From contig OY743190.1 of the NCBI GenBank assembly GCA_963555705.1, positions 34,516,929-34,580,928 on the forward strand: a DNA stretch of 64,000 bases, read 5' to 3'. The notes under the pieces are model-generated. The model did not search any database. It saw only the letters and a list, made by a program, of their open reading frames with translations, and had not been told where the DNA came from. Position 1 is the stretch's first letter; the number at the start of each line of letters is the position of its first letter. This DNA comes from Ligustrum vulgare (lineage: Eukaryota; Streptophyta; Magnoliopsida; Lamiales; Oleaceae). Below, in pieces: positions 1 through 12,851 of the stretch. Made by a program: the position numbers and the translations under genes.

Positions 1-1955
1 CGGTACTGATTGCAACCTAGAATTATTATTACATCCACCATCAGGCCAGAGATGAGCGGTAACAAAAGGAAGAATTTTCACAAGCATATAACAAACCTGT
101 GCATATGCATTTCCTTTGGTATATTCAGTCACACCGTAATTGTATGTCAACTCAAGGACAGTTGTCTCGTATTCATCAGCATATCCCATCATTGCTATGG
201 TGTACTGCACAGTATAACAACATTTGCTGTCACTGTTCGCAAATCCCAAAGAAAATAAAGAAGTTGAAATCCAAAGTACAACTGGATTTCATTTCGCGAT
301 ACCTTTTGTTCTGGTCTGTCAGTTTTCTTCAAGAGTTTCATCCCCAATGCCTGTGTGAATAAAGAGTGATAAGTATCAGCATATTTTCAGATAAGGGCAT
401 GTGTGTGTGGGCAGCCAATCGCTCCAGACTGCACATTCATATTACACTGCAGTATCTATATGGAAAGTGAAGTCATACAGAAGAGAAACTGGTGATACCA
501 TTACTTCTGAAGAATGAAATGGAACTTTCAAATTACATGCATGCTTCAGGTAATAAAGAATCTAAATGTTTCACAAACTTCACAACCAAACCTACACAAA
601 TTTTAAAGGAAGAAGAGATCACCTTCTCATAAAATTTGATAGAACGTTCAAGGTCACCCACACGAAGCATCACTTGACAGAGCGGTTCAGGAGTTGGACC
701 ACGTTGAATCAGTTCAAAAAGGTAGCCATCAGGATCCTTAACAAATGCAATCACAGATGATCCACCTTTAACTGGACCTGGTTCTCGAGTGACAGTTCCG
801 CCCTTGGACTTTATGTCTTCAACCAGTTTATAAACCTAACCGATAGAAACAGAAAATGTCAGAAAACTAATTTAGGCAAGGCATCATAATATGGCCAAGA
901 GTTAAGCACTTGCATCATCCGCCAAAGAAAAAGCAAACGAGATAAACACTTACATTTTGAGTTGCGATTGCAAAATGTCCAAATCCAGTTCCAATATCAT
1001 ATTTATCAACTCCATAGTCTGGGAATAGTATCAGAGAGAATCAACCAAGAATTATGATTTATCAGTACTAAAGAAGTAATTCTTTAGCTTACTTTCAGTT
1101 TGTTGAGAGCTTGTTCAGAGAGAGATTTTTTCTAAAATCATTTTTTCCCAAATTCAATTTTAACCACACATTCTATGGCATGCACTTATTAAGTTTTCCC
1201 TAGTTTTTAATTTTAAACACGTTTCTTAAAAATAAAAAATAAAAAATTCAATTTTCAATTGGAAAAATCTCTCCCAAACAAGCTCTGAATCAATACATAT
1301 GCCATGCGTAGAGTTGTCTGTTCCTCTCAAATATATATTATGAATGCCATTTATTGGATATCCTCCTCCATTTGGACGGGAAAATATAAATTCTGATGAT
1401 TGGATGAGTAAGCCTTTAGTGCGGTTCTGAGTATGCATTTGTAAGAGATGAGGGAGGGGAGATGAGGAGTATATAACAAGCACACTATCAGGTGCCATTG
1501 CAGAACTGCGCAATGGAGTCGACACATAATGAACCCACAACCATGCGGAATCATGAACCTCAAAAGTAAATAGCAATCGATAATGTAGAAATCAAAATAG
1601 AATAGCCTCAACATACTGTATGTCAATTCCACTACAAAGTGGGAATCTTCAGGACCAAATCCAAGAAAAGCATTTGAATATTTTTCTTCTGGGATGTCCC
1701 TCTTCCTCAATAGCTTCATCCCAAAACATTCAGTATAAAACCTAAGACATAAAAGCAAAAGTTAGTACCATGAACTCAAGAAAATTAAGTATGCCACATC
1801 TTAGTGCAAACAAAATTCATAAATGTTTCTCTTAAGGGGGATTCGAACTTGATGGTCCGATCAAGGTCGCCCACTCTATACACAGCATGCAAGAATCGGC
1901 GCTTATCCTTCTTTGGCCATTCTAGCAACTCAACACTTGCTGCAGCCTCAGCCAT
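1..1955 (-). CDS. GLX1: Glyoxalase I (lactoylglutathione lyase), 3' end beyond window
   Basis: Converts the hemithioacetal of methylglyoxal and glutathione to S-lactoylglutathione in methylglyoxal detoxification; plant enzymes are Ni/Zn-dependent and have two glyoxalase domains. Seven exons fit GT-AG rules and stay in frame: 1849-1955, 1617-1741, 954-1018, 623-835, 303-350, 97-204 and 1-16 (partial). The protein starts [20 protein letters not shown]. Domain 1 spans about residues 20-145. H23, E74, H92 and E140 reproduce the spacing of the metal ligands of E. coli GloA (H5, E56, H74, E122). Domain 2 starts near residue 150 ([18 protein letters not shown]), continues [16 protein letters not shown], then YTIAMMGY...VLELTYNYG, and runs off the left edge. 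About 227 codons are present, so some 55-65 C-terminal residues should lie outside. No stops or frameshifts are seen, so the gene looks functional. Exon borders are my reading of the sequence. Confidence 0.95.
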
Positions 1956-2868
1956 TGTTGTGGTATCTGAAATAAATTATTTTTTTTGTTACTTTGGTGA
2001 TAGATATACACAAACTGATATCAGAAATAACTAAGATTAACCACTCTTGCACTTAAGTATCGAACTTCTTTTCTGTAAGAGTTGTAGTAGTGGAAATAGA
2101 ACACTTCAAGGCTTGAAAACAACCAGAATAAAAATCTGTATGGGAAGGAAAAAGCATATAAACCAGGTAAAAACTTGAATAATCAACCTTAACTATTTTA
2201 TAGTTTTGAAAAAGAAACGGTACACATGAAAACATTAATTTCTACATTACCGACCTGTAATTCAGTAATGAAATTATAATATACCAAACTTCTTTCCCAT
2301 AATTGGTATTTTCTTTATTTTGGCTCGTTTATTCACGTAGGAATCCCTAATTTTGAAAATTGTATACACCAAAATGAAAAGGAGGGGGGGGGGGGGGGGG
2401 GTGGAATTATTCCAAAAAAAAAAAAAAAACGTTTTCATTTCAGTGATAAACAGTAATTAATTTAGATTGGGGGGAAATTTTCCCTAAAAAAATTTCTACT
2501 GACAACAGAAATAACATGGTTTCAAAGAGGAATTCACTAGCTCGGAATTCCAAAGCGTAAAACCCCTTACCACTACGTTATCTCCCATCCAATCAAAGTC
2601 ATTTTCAGAAAAAATAATTTAATTTCTAGAACCCAACATACAAATAATTGTAAGAAAATTAAGAATATAAAACACAATCTAGAAACCCATATATTATCAA
2701 ATTTACAAATAAAAATAAGAAAAAAATAAAAAAAAGACAACCCGGAATCCAGTAAAGGATGGAGCAAGAGAAAACATACCAGAATGAGAGACTGATCAAA
2801 TTAGAGAAGCAGCGTGAATGAACTAGAAAAATAAAAAATGTTCTCAACCTTCCTTTATAGTAGGGGTG
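1956..2868 (-). promoter_or_regulatory. Glyoxalase I promoter, 5'UTR exon and leader intron
   Basis: A TATA box (TATAAAGG on the minus strand) lies at 2852-2859, which predicts transcription starting near 2825. A leader exon can then run to 2780, where a CTG|GTATGT donor occurs. The matching acceptor (TTTCAG) is at 1967-1968, only 11 bases before the ATG at 1955. The gene therefore probably has a leader intron of about 0.8 kb. The intron contains an 18-base G run (2384-2401) and a following A run. All of this is inferred from splice and TATA consensus; no transcript evidence is available. Confidence 0.5.
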
Positions 2869-2876
2869 GCTAATGC

Positions 2877-4598
2877 TAGGAATGAAAATATTACCCACGA
2901 TCCCGATCCCGATACTCGATGGAGACCTGATATAAATAGGTGGGAATTACCCGATTAAATGAGTTTGTGGGTAGAATATGGAGGTAAATTTTAAAAAAGA
3001 AAAATACACAATTAAGGTGTTTAGAAATACAAATTTAAAAAAAGAGGTCAAATTTGTATAATTTAAAAAATCAGGTTGTAATTAATATTAATTAATTAAA
3101 TTAAATAATTAAAATATTTTATTAATTATATATATTGAGGTCACAAAATTATATAATTTCAAGCCACGAACACAAGTTTTAAGGTCACGGATTGATATCA
3201 GGGTCACAGATCAAATCAGTTACTTTTGGATTTGGTCACAACCATTGTTGCATGTCGTCGTCAGCGCCATCATCACATCAACAAGATCGAAACCGTTGAA
3301 CATGTGACCTGAGATAATCGTCAACATGTGACCTAAGATAATACCCAACATCACGTCGTAAAACTCCACTATCTTAGCATCATATACGTCAATTCTGATT
3401 GGAACTTGAATAATTTACCTAGGCTTCCTGGTTCTGTGCTTCCGTTTGAATGCTGTGGCCCCCTTGTTTACACTCTCCTACAATTGAATCTGTTCTCGGA
3501 ATAGCCGTAGTAGTGTAGAGAATAATAATACCTAACCATCTATTTACCTGCTTTAAAATACACTAAAATCACAGTATGTACATTAATCATCCTCTTTTCA
3601 AGGGTCTCAAAATCCGCTACCAATATGGAGGGCCCAACATCACTCACCATTAATCCAATTGACCTACCATTGATAGAAAAAGGGCACGGAAAATATATAT
3701 ACAAAAAACTCACGTTTTCTCCTCTACTAGATCTAGCAAGGACAGTCGAACTTGCTCCTAAGCTGGTCACATAATTTAACCGTCCATTTTAATATCTGAG
3801 GGAGTGGTCGACGTTGGTTTAGGGTGGGGGAAAAAGGGGAGGAAGTGGTTGATGTAAGGGTTGTAGAGTGGAGATGGCGGCTATAAATTTGGGGTGGGTT
3901 ATGAACTTCTGGGTTTAATTAGGAATTGTTTAATTTTATATTATTAATATTATTATTATACTAAATTTTAATCAGTACCTGACTTTTGAACTAATACAAT
4001 TATGTTCTTATTAATGACTTTGAAATTTAAAAAGTAGGTCTGTATGTAATTTCCTCATTTTAAAATCCGACATGGATATGGGTCGGGTGTGGGTTTAACT
4101 ACAATATCCATACCTGACCCGCATACCCATTAATTTCCTTTAAAAATTATAAAATCTAAAACAAAAGTGATTGTTTAAAAAAAATAAAAAAATAAATAAA
4201 AAATAGAACTCAAATATCTATTGACATTGTTATCATCTAAACCTTAATATGTTTAAACTATTGACTTTGTTAACGTCTAAAAAAATTGTTCAAATTCGCT
4301 TGTATAATTTCAACATATAACAAACTTTTTTCAACTCAAATTCAAGTGAAGCCCAATATTTAACTGATTCAAGTTAATCCGGAGCACTTATAACCTATTT
4401 ATAGCCTAAAAAAATAATAAAAAAATAAATAAATAGTAATGGGTTTTAAATGGGTATAGAAACAAACCCGCCTCCGACCCGCACCCGACCCGCAATTTTT
4501 AAATGGGTATATGGGTAGGGTATGGATGTTGTAAATATTTAGTGGGTAGGGTACGGGTTTGACAAATCCGACTCATACCCGACCCATTGCCATCACTA
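2877..4598. mobile_element. hAT-like non-autonomous DNA transposon, 1.7 kb
   Basis: An 8-bp target-site duplication, GCTAATGC, flanks it at 2869-2876 and 4599-4606. The termini are TAGGAATGAAAA on the left and, reverse-complemented, TAGTGATGGCAA on the right. That is a hAT-type imperfect inverted repeat. Both ends are rich in (A)CCCGAT / GGGTAGGGT-like subterminal motifs, also usual for hAT elements. The middle is AT-rich and has no recognisable transposase. It sits about 18 bp upstream of the glyoxalase TATA box. The flank it inserted into (TAGGGGTGGC at 2861-2870) itself looks like another hAT-like terminus. Confidence 0.72.
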
Positions 4599-4606
4599 GC
4601 TAATGC

Positions 4607-5928
4607 CTACGCAGCCCGCTAATATCGTCCAACCCAAGCAAATTCAATCGATTTGGATCGATTTTTAATGAAAATCGGGTTGGATTGGACTCTAAAAAAA
4701 AAATTGGTCAAATTGGATTGGGTGTTTCAACCCAACAATTTTGTTAAAAAAATAGGACTATTTAAATTTCAAGAATCTCAAACACATTTTATAATTTGAA
4801 TGAAATTCAAACATAGTTTGAACATTTTTTAGTTTTATTAACAAGTATTCAATTTATTATATTTGATTTGATTTTTTCTTTTTTAATATTTTTTTTTTCA
4901 AAACGACAAACTAAACGTGTTTTCATCAAATTTGAAAACAACAAATACAAACGGAGAATAGAAAACGTTTTTTTTCAAAACGTAAACCAAAAACAAAAAA
5001 ATTCAAACAAAATGGAATCTAGCCTCTACTTTGTGCATCATCTAAAAATCCAAATTTTTTTTTTTTTTTTTCTAATCTCATTGTCATCATCACATTCTCT
5101 TAATAAAATACACATAAATTAAAAAAAAAAAAAAATACTTCGTAACCATACATTTTTCAAAATTTTAAAAGTACTGCTATATTTAATTGGAAATATTTTT
5201 TAGGAAAATGTCATATCAAGGAAAAGATTTTTTATCTTTTTGCATTTGATTGAAAAATTAGCTTGAAAAATATTTTGGATCATATCATTTACATTATGAC
5301 AAACACCAATTAACTTATTCATCACATTATCTCCAAAATCAATAACCAAAAACTTGCCAACATACCATTGATAAACAAATCTAGACAAAGTGACAAACTC
5401 TATGTACAAACATATTAATTCAAATATTTTTTTGGTACAATCATCTCATGCACAAATTAAGCAATTTTTTTAGAAACTATTTGCTTACCATTTTGGTGAG
5501 AAAAATTGTATAAAAATGCAAATATTTTCCTTTATCTTTTCCATATTAAATCAACCTTAGCTGATAAGTCATTTCTTTACAAAAATGGAGCCAAAACCGA
5601 ACACTCATTTTTCAACCATGTACGAAAATGTGCAGACTGAGACGGCACGGAGGTGGTGCCCATAGATGCTACTGCATGGGTCTATAATTTCAGGGGCACA
5701 CTGTTATAAATTTACATTTTGGCCTCAGTTGTAAATAAAATACATTTTTCATCTTATTTTCAACCACCCATTTATCAATAAAATAATATTACACATTTAT
5801 CAATATTATTATTTTTAAGAACATTTTAGAATGAATTTTTCTTTCCCATAAAAGCAAAAAATTTAAGAGAAAAAAAGAATAAATATTGTCTATCCTACCG
5901 AATACGTATGGTCCATTTCAAAATTGAA
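4607..5928. other. AT-rich spacer without a gene
   Basis: 4618-4740 holds GGGTTGGAT-type motifs, possibly the remainder of an older hAT-like element. The rest is A/T-rich with homopolymer runs (about 5055-5070 and 5119-5134). 5200-5550 resembles the AATCAAA-type MITE sequence found at 6272-6507. No open frame here looks coding. Confidence 0.5.
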
Positions 5929-6074
5929 TAATGCTATTTTCACAAAGTCATCCACATTGTAGATGACAATCCCCTCACATTGGGGTGAAGATCACAAAAT
6001 TTGAATTTTGTGGTTCCCACCCTAATGTGAAGGGATTGTCATCCACATTGTGAATGATATTGTGATTGTAGCAT
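5929..6074. mobile_element. Fold-back MITE
   Basis: This is a near-perfect long inverted repeat. The left arm starts AATGCTATTTTCACAAAGTC and passes through GATGACAATCCC. The right arm, reverse-complemented, starts AATGCTACAATCACAATATC and passes through the same GATGACAATCCC motif. The arms are about 58-60 bases around a short AT-rich loop near 6000. I cannot define a target-site duplication confidently, so the superfamily is open. Confidence 0.7.
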
Positions 6075-6271
6075 TGTTGTTAAAAATTATACCAAATAAA
6101 AGGAATCCTCTTTGCCTAATTTTAATTTATACCCACTGAATATGTTCCATTTCCTCACTCTTTCCAAACGTCCTCTTTTATTTTACTTAGATCAGGCTTT
6201 TTCTAGTGCCTTCACTGTCTTTGTATCTTCAAGGGTGCCCTTGAAAGGCACTTGATCAAAATTTTTACTTA

Positions 6272-6507
6272 TGATATGTTTGATTGGACAAATTTTACAT
6301 GAAAAATGTCAAATCAAGGAAAATAATTTCTAGCTTTAGTGTTTGATTGAAAATTTTGCCATGAAAATTTTTTTTTAGGTTCAATCAATTAAAGCTTGTT
6401 TTTGCCAATTTTCAAGAAAATATTTTCTTATGGATTGAGGTAGGAAAATTTAGATGAAAAAAGAAAATATTTTTTATTTCCTTTTCCATCTTCAATCAAA
6501 CACACCC
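6272..6507. mobile_element. MITE, possibly PIF/Harbinger-type
   Basis: The left terminus TGATATGTTTGATTGGA matches the reverse complement of the right terminus, AGGGTGTGTTTGATTGAA. TTA flanks both sides (6269-6271 and 6508-6510), as expected for Harbinger/Tourist insertions. The interior is AT-rich and non-coding. Confidence 0.55.
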
Positions 6508-7639
6508 TTATATTATATGGCTATGTAACTAGAATGAAATTTGATAATTTATGTTCAAATTGTTCGACTAATTGAGCATTTTTTTCCCTGTAGCATTCTA
6601 ACAACCATATATTAACTTTGTTCTCGTAATTTATTTGGAACCAAGCTGGTCGTACAGCAGGGGTGTAACGACCACTCACAAAATAAGGGGGGTGGAGCCC
6701 CTCTTTTTGGGCCCCCACCCCCTAATTGTTTCTGGTTGGTACAACCAAAAATTTTGAATTTACTTGTTTGTGGATTGGATTTTAAATTGTGGATGAAAAC
6801 AATGACCACTCAATAAAAATATTAAGATTAAATTTTAACTTACGCAATTAAATATTAAATGCGTTATTAAACAACGTTATTTATTACGTCAAGTCAGCAT
6901 AATTTCTCGTCTGAACGGACTTAAAGTAATACAGAATGTCATTTGCAGCGATGTTGATACTTAATGACACATGTATGATTTAACATTAATTAATATAACA
7001 AAGCGGTCACTAGTGTAACATTTATAAACTTAAGTGTATCACCTTATCAAAATAATTTCAATGACATTTGATGTAATTAATGTGACTATCGAGAAGATAG
7101 AATTGGCCTTTTTTCAATCATCAATTTTTCGTTTTTTCACCATGAAATGAAACAAATGATATAGTAGTAGTACAGTGGATCAATTCCAAATTTTTCATTG
7201 ATGGCAGCTTTACATTTGGTGTGAAAGAGACAGATTGCATCATTGAAGAAAAATTAAATTAAAATTTTATAAGCGTTAGGTAGAGTAGCGAACATGATTC
7301 TCAACATTTTTTCTATTTAACTTCGTAAATTTGTAGGACCCTTAAAAGTTAAAACTTCTACGAATCCTTATATCATGGAAACCATTTTTTACAATTAAAA
7401 AGATAAAACTTCTTTAAAAGTGTCGTGACATTTATTAAAATTAAAATTTAATCAAATGTTGGCTTTTGATTGGAGGAGGATAATTATTTTCACATGTTCA
7501 TTTGTGTGGCAAAATCTCTTGTATTGAAATAATGCGTGGCATCATCCAATTCATCCTTCAATTTTAAAGTCACACGTACACACTACTTTGTTTAATTTTG
7601 ATTGGTCCATTTTTGAAGTAATGATTACACAAGTGCTTA
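6508..7639. other. AT-rich spacer without a gene
   Basis: I see no coding frame or repeat with clear ends. A C/G-rich patch (GGGGGGTGGAGCCCC and following) lies around 6685-6722. 7619-7640 holds the left member of a 22-bp direct repeat whose partner is at 16,570-16,591. Confidence 0.4.
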
Positions 7640-7680
7640 TCTATATCTATATCTATATCTATATCTATATTCTATATCTA
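7640..7680. repeat. (CTATAT)n microsatellite
   Basis: About six CTATAT units. They overlap the 5' border of the Helitron that follows and make its exact first base ambiguous. Confidence 0.85.
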
Positions 7681-9511
7681 TTTAATATATAAAAGGAGAA
7701 GACTTGAAAGAGAAATTCCCGCCCATATTTTGTCCAATATTCCCGCCTAGCTGAAAAATATCTTGCTGCTGAAGATTCTCGTCCAAGCCATTTATCAACA
7801 TTTGAAATTTTTTTGTCTGTTTGTGAAATTTAAATCAACATTTTCATCTTTTATCTGTGCACCTGACACCCTATTTACTGTTGAGTCTCCATCCCTACCA
7901 TTAATTCACGCCTTTACTCTCTCAACCAGCAAAATACTCTCTTCCATCAGATAACCATCCGGTGTATATTTCTCTCGAGCCTCAAGTAACTTCATCCGGT
8001 GATGTCGCCGACTACCTGAAGCCGTGCAACGTACAGTTGCAACTACAAAGGAGGAAACAATAGTTCCCCAGAACTTCTTTAATCAGGCTTCGTTCTACTG
8101 AAACTGCGTCCAAGCCATTTACACAGCACATTCATTCTACCAATCAAAGCTCAAATTTTAGAGAGCTTGGTCGAGATGTCGTTCTGGTTCTTGATAAAAC
8201 ACAAAAATCGCTTCACAACCTGATTTCACCCCTAACGCCTCCATCTCTTCGCCGGAGGTGACTGTAGTTTTCCGGGGTCTTCACTCAGTTTCTTATGTAT
8301 AATCTGTATTTTGAATTATTATTTTTTTTTGCTTATTTTGTGTTTAAATGCCGATGCAGGTTGATTTGTAAAATTGGTTATTCCCTGAGTCAAAGCTCTC
8401 TCCAAGTTCTGGTATTTACTTTTTTTCTTCTCATTTTCAGCCTTTTTGCTTTAAGTTGATTTATCTATTTTGCCGAGATTATGTCTGTTCATTTTAATTA
8501 TAGAAAGAATGACATTTAGAAGTGCACTCTTGATGTCATTTTTCATTGTCATGATGGGCAGAGTTCTAAGATGTTTTCCTTGATTTTATTATTTGCTTGC
8601 AACTTTTTACATGGAGTAAATGATGGCATTAAGAGAAATAAGCTTGAGATAAGGAAAAGAGGGGGGAAAAACTTGAGATAAGGATATTAAATGGAAAAGA
8701 AAATACATAATTTAGTACTGGTATTAGTTAATTATAATTTTCTTCAATGATTCCTTTAGTAAATGAAATTAAGTGATTTTCATATGCCCAAGTCAGAATC
8801 CTATCTCATGCCATGAACGTGAGATAGTTTCCACTTTCAACAGATTATGTGAAAATTTGCTCAAGAATAGTCATTTCTGTAATCCTGCTAATGAGAATGC
8901 AGAGAGAGGAACTAAGCCACACACATATGTTTTATGTACCTAATTGGTTATGATTATCAAGTGCAATAGACTTTTATTGGTTGTGGCTATAGTTGGCATT
9001 TAGTTGATGTTATCAAGTGCAATAACCTGACTTTTGTTAGCAGATGTTCCTGGCTACTTGACAAGTATAGAATTTAAATCTTGTGAAATCAAAGTCTTGG
9101 CCTGATCTTTATGTTTTTTGCTTATTGCTTCTACATTAACCATTGCAAACACCTTTATGCCTAATTACCGAACACGAGAAGCCTGATAATACAAAACTTC
9201 AAGGTACAGGTCACATGTATTTACGTTCATTTGTTCAATAAACCTACAGCTCAGTTGGAAAAGGTCAAGGTTTAGGGTTTCACTTATTTTACAGAAAATA
9301 GTGAGAGGAAAGATTCAAATGAAACGAATTGAAAATGAATCAAGCAGACAGGTTACCTTCTCAAAACACATAAATGGGCTTTGAAATGTTAACTCTTTGA
9401 TTAATTGTTGGGTTTTGCTTTTTAAATATTCTGGTGGAATATGTATTTGTGTATGTATTGTGTAATTGAAGTGGGTTGTTTATTAATAAGATTATTGGAA
9501 TTTTTGGTTCG

Positions 9512-9713
9512 ATGGAGGAATTCTTGGCAATGGCAGTGGATGCATCTAAGAATGTTGGGAAGGTGAATCAGATTCATACTCCAAACTACTATTTTCAATT
9601 TTTTTGTACTCTACTTTTTGTACCATCTTTGGCCAGTTCTAATTATCTGGGTCACAGGTTATTCGTTCTGAATTCTACAAGACCAAGAATGTGGAGCACA
9701 AAGGACTGGGTGG
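9512..9713 (+). pseudogene. Captured fragment of inositol monophosphatase / L-galactose-1-P phosphatase gene
   Basis: Two exon-like blocks are joined by a GT-AG intron. Block 1 (9512-9562) encodes MEEFLAMAVDASKNVGK and ends at a GT donor. Block 2 starts at 9658 after CACAG and encodes VIRSEFYKTKNVEHKG. Together they resemble the N-terminus of plant inositol monophosphatase family proteins (IMP, VTC4), where helix 1 is followed by a FYxTKxVEHKG segment. The catalytic motifs of the family (the metal-binding ExxD, DPLDGT and WD motifs) lie further on and are absent, so no enzyme can be made. The fragment lies well inside Helitron A, which suggests capture of genomic DNA with its intron. Assignment is by motif memory, not by search. 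Confidence 0.62.
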
Positions 9714-12381
9714 CAAATATTATCAGATTAAGTTTGAAATTTTGAAAAATTGATCATGGTATATTATGTAAGGACTTTTTAATTAGTAGTGGGTGCTTAT
9801 TCTGTTTTTAGCAGTGGGTGTCCCTTCTTTTTCTAAATTTTTTGTCTCTAGATTTTTCCTATTGGTACATTTTCAGTTTAATGATTTTTTGGGTAAACTG
9901 AGTCGTCACGATTTATTTTCCATTTTTGGATACATTGCGTTTTGAGGGTTCAAAATAGTTGTGTGCTACCGTGTTTGGTGTAATTTTTTTGTTTGACAGT
10001 TTTATATAGATTCTGGTTATAGAAAATTTCAATCTGGTAACTCAATACATCAAATTTGGGCATCAAATGGTATCATTGTGTTGATGCTACTGGTTTCTAC
10101 AATTAACTGAAACATGGTGCATTTATGTTGATCGACAGAATGGAATTGTCAATAGGCAACATTTTATTCATTTTATTTGTATTTTGCTTTGGGGCACGAA
10201 GGAGAGGGAGGGGAAGTGCTTTGCTACAAATGTTATAGGAAGGTGATTGTGGTGGAAAATTGCACAATCTGTTAGACCAATGCGTTGAAGTTTTGTTTGT
10301 ATCTTTAAGCTAAAATTTTGTTATGTTAATTTTTTGTTCAGTCAGTAGAAAAGAAATGGTGTTGGATCTAGAAATGTTTTTTAACAAGGGAGTTCAAGTC
10401 AAACTCTGGTGGAAGACAAGGTCAGGTGCTTAAATAGTAGCTGAATGAGTTCTTAGTGGTTATATCAAGTAGAGGATATTTTCTGAAAACTTTTGAGTTG
10501 ATTTGTGTGCTTAAAAGAACTACAATAGCATATTCTGAAATCATGTTTTCATTTTTTCTTGGTAGGTTGATGAAGTCATTACTCATATTATTGGATAAAA
10601 ATGGAACTGATATTAGAGCTTAATACTCCTAGAGAATTTAGGAGTTTCTATTATAGAGGTAAACTTTTTAAACACTGATTAGAATAGTTGGGCAGGATTT
10701 TCACTTGGAACATGTTGGCTGTAGCATTCTCCCATGAATTTAATTAATTAATGATTTGTTTGATACTCAAAAAGATATAAATTAAATGGCATAAGTTCGA
10801 CTAAGAACCACACAAAATTTCCTCATTGATTAAGATTTTTTGAATTCGAAGTTTGAACATTATTTTGAACCGAGAGCTACTATACTCTGTCTCTCACTTA
10901 GTCTTATACAGTTAATTATGATAAAAATGGGGTTTAAAGGATACTGTAGAACTTGGAGAGTGGAGATGAAATGACATTGTTTGATGATTTGCCCCATGTG
11001 CCTTTAATAGCTGTGTGAGCCATTGGGCAATCTTCCACATCTGTTTTCTATAATGCCTTGAAAATTAAAGATTGAAGAGATTTTGGATTTAAATTTTTTA
11101 TGCTAATAATTTAGTATTTCTTGTGTATATATTGTTTTGTGTGCAGACAAATATTCGTATGAAACATAAAAATTTGATAGACTTGTGTGTCAGGCAGCTT
11201 AGATATTCAAGGTAAAGGCTCAAAAATGTTGTGCATACAATTATCTAATTAATTCCTGAATATATTGTCCGTTTTTAATGCTACGAGTTGGTAGCTTGAA
11301 ACCTAAAAAGATTGGTGTCTGAGACTGTACCGTGTTCATCAAGATTGTCATACCATACATTCGAAGTACATTGCATCTTTTAGAAAGGTTGGTTTAGTTT
11401 AATGATTCCACATGTGCATTGTGGATTCATTTGGTTTTGAATTGTGGCAATATAATTTTTCATTATCTTTTGGAATATGTAAATTATCTTCAGTGTTATA
11501 TGAGTTGGAGTGAAGTCCAGTGTCAACAGGATGAACCTAAGAAAGTTAACTTCGTGACTACGAGGTTCGGAGCAAGTTCGGTTTGTGTGAGTGTGTCGAT
11601 ATATATATGATGTTTAAAATTACATTCCATAATTATACATCTACACAATGATGCTTTTCTCATGCCTTATAGTCTTTCCCCATCATCGTTTTCTCACATA
11701 GTTGACTGATTATTGCTCAAATAAAAATATAATTGTATTTTCGCAGATTTTGGTCGATTTCATCATGGCTCCTGAAGTGAATGCAACAAAGAAACACTAG
11801 GCTTTGAAGATATGTGTAGTTCGCGCGTACGAGTCTACGAGACTTCACGCGACAATCTGGAGTAAAGGTCTACACTAGAATATATATATTCCAAGATATT
11901 AAGGTTAGTTTCGACTGGAAAAAACTGCTTAAATCATTCATCTGCACTGTACTTGTGTTTTTTTTAGATTGAAATGTTAAATTTAACGTATATTATCTTC
12001 ACTTTAGTCCAGGTAGAAATCATCATTTTGAATTATGTCTTCAATTGTGTTTTTCAGATTTAAATGTTGTTTTGATGAAACTGTATTCTGCTGTTAAATT
12101 AATTTTTCAGATTGTACAGTTTTGCATTCTGTCTTTGAATCATTGTTCTGCCTTTAAGTATGATTCTAAAATGTTCAGTTTTGATTTGCATTCCACCTTT
12201 ATAGTATGATTCTGAAATGTTCAGTTTTGCATTCTGAATATGAACTGGTTTTCTCAAGTTTAAATGTTGCTTTGTTTTATATAAAATATAGTCTTTTATT
12301 TTATTGTTATTTAATCAAGATCAGTATTAATGGTTCAATTTGAACAAAATATTCTTAAGAAATGCTATGCTTTTAGTGTGA

Positions 12382-12851
12382 CGAAGTTGTTGGTTGATCC
12401 TAATATAATTTCCAAGTATGAGGGCGTGCATGCAGCGAGTCAGGTTAGTTGAGATATAAGATATATTTTTTTCCACGTATAAATCTTAAGTAGACTAAGA
12501 TGATCTGAGAAGCGTTTCTCTTGACTCTAAGCCCCAGGAGTCGAATCTGTATTCAAAAGTTCAAAGGATTGTGATTGAGGAAGGTATTTAATTTCATTAG
12601 TTATTATTAGAATTTAAAGTCTCATTTTCTACCTTTAGTCTATTGTTGCGAGTATGTATTATTACCCTAATTTGTGGTGTATGGCTCTTCCTCAAATGAT
12701 GAGGTTACTATTAAAATCTGATGCAAGTTATCAGATAGATGCTAATGACAATCATGATGGAGGTTCTATGAAAAGGGCTCTTATTGGTGATTTTTCTACT
12801 TATAATGCAGACAAGAAGCTCCAAACAGTGATCAAGAAGGAGAAAGACTAA
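12382..12851 (+). pseudogene. Unidentified exon-like blocks in Helitron A
   Basis: Three open blocks with splice-like borders: about 12,382-12,443 (VTKLLVDPNIISKYEGVHAASQ then GT), about 12,537-12,582 (ESNLYSKVQRIVIEE then GT) and 12,639-12,851 (ASMYYYPNLWCMALPQMMR..., ending KKEKD and a stop). The first two join in phase. The third does not join cleanly by any obvious site. I do not recognise the protein. It may be a captured host gene or a remnant of a Helitron accessory gene; it could also be chance open frame. Confidence 0.3.

Noticed and set aside
1226..1576. 116-aa minus-strand frame in the glyoxalase gene
   Set aside because: It lies in intron 2 of the glyoxalase gene; the exon borders at 1617 and 1018 leave it non-coding.
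2861..2870. TAGGGGTGGC as the start of a second, outer hAT-like element
   Set aside because: No matching right end or target duplication was found beyond 4606, so it is only mentioned as a possible remnant.
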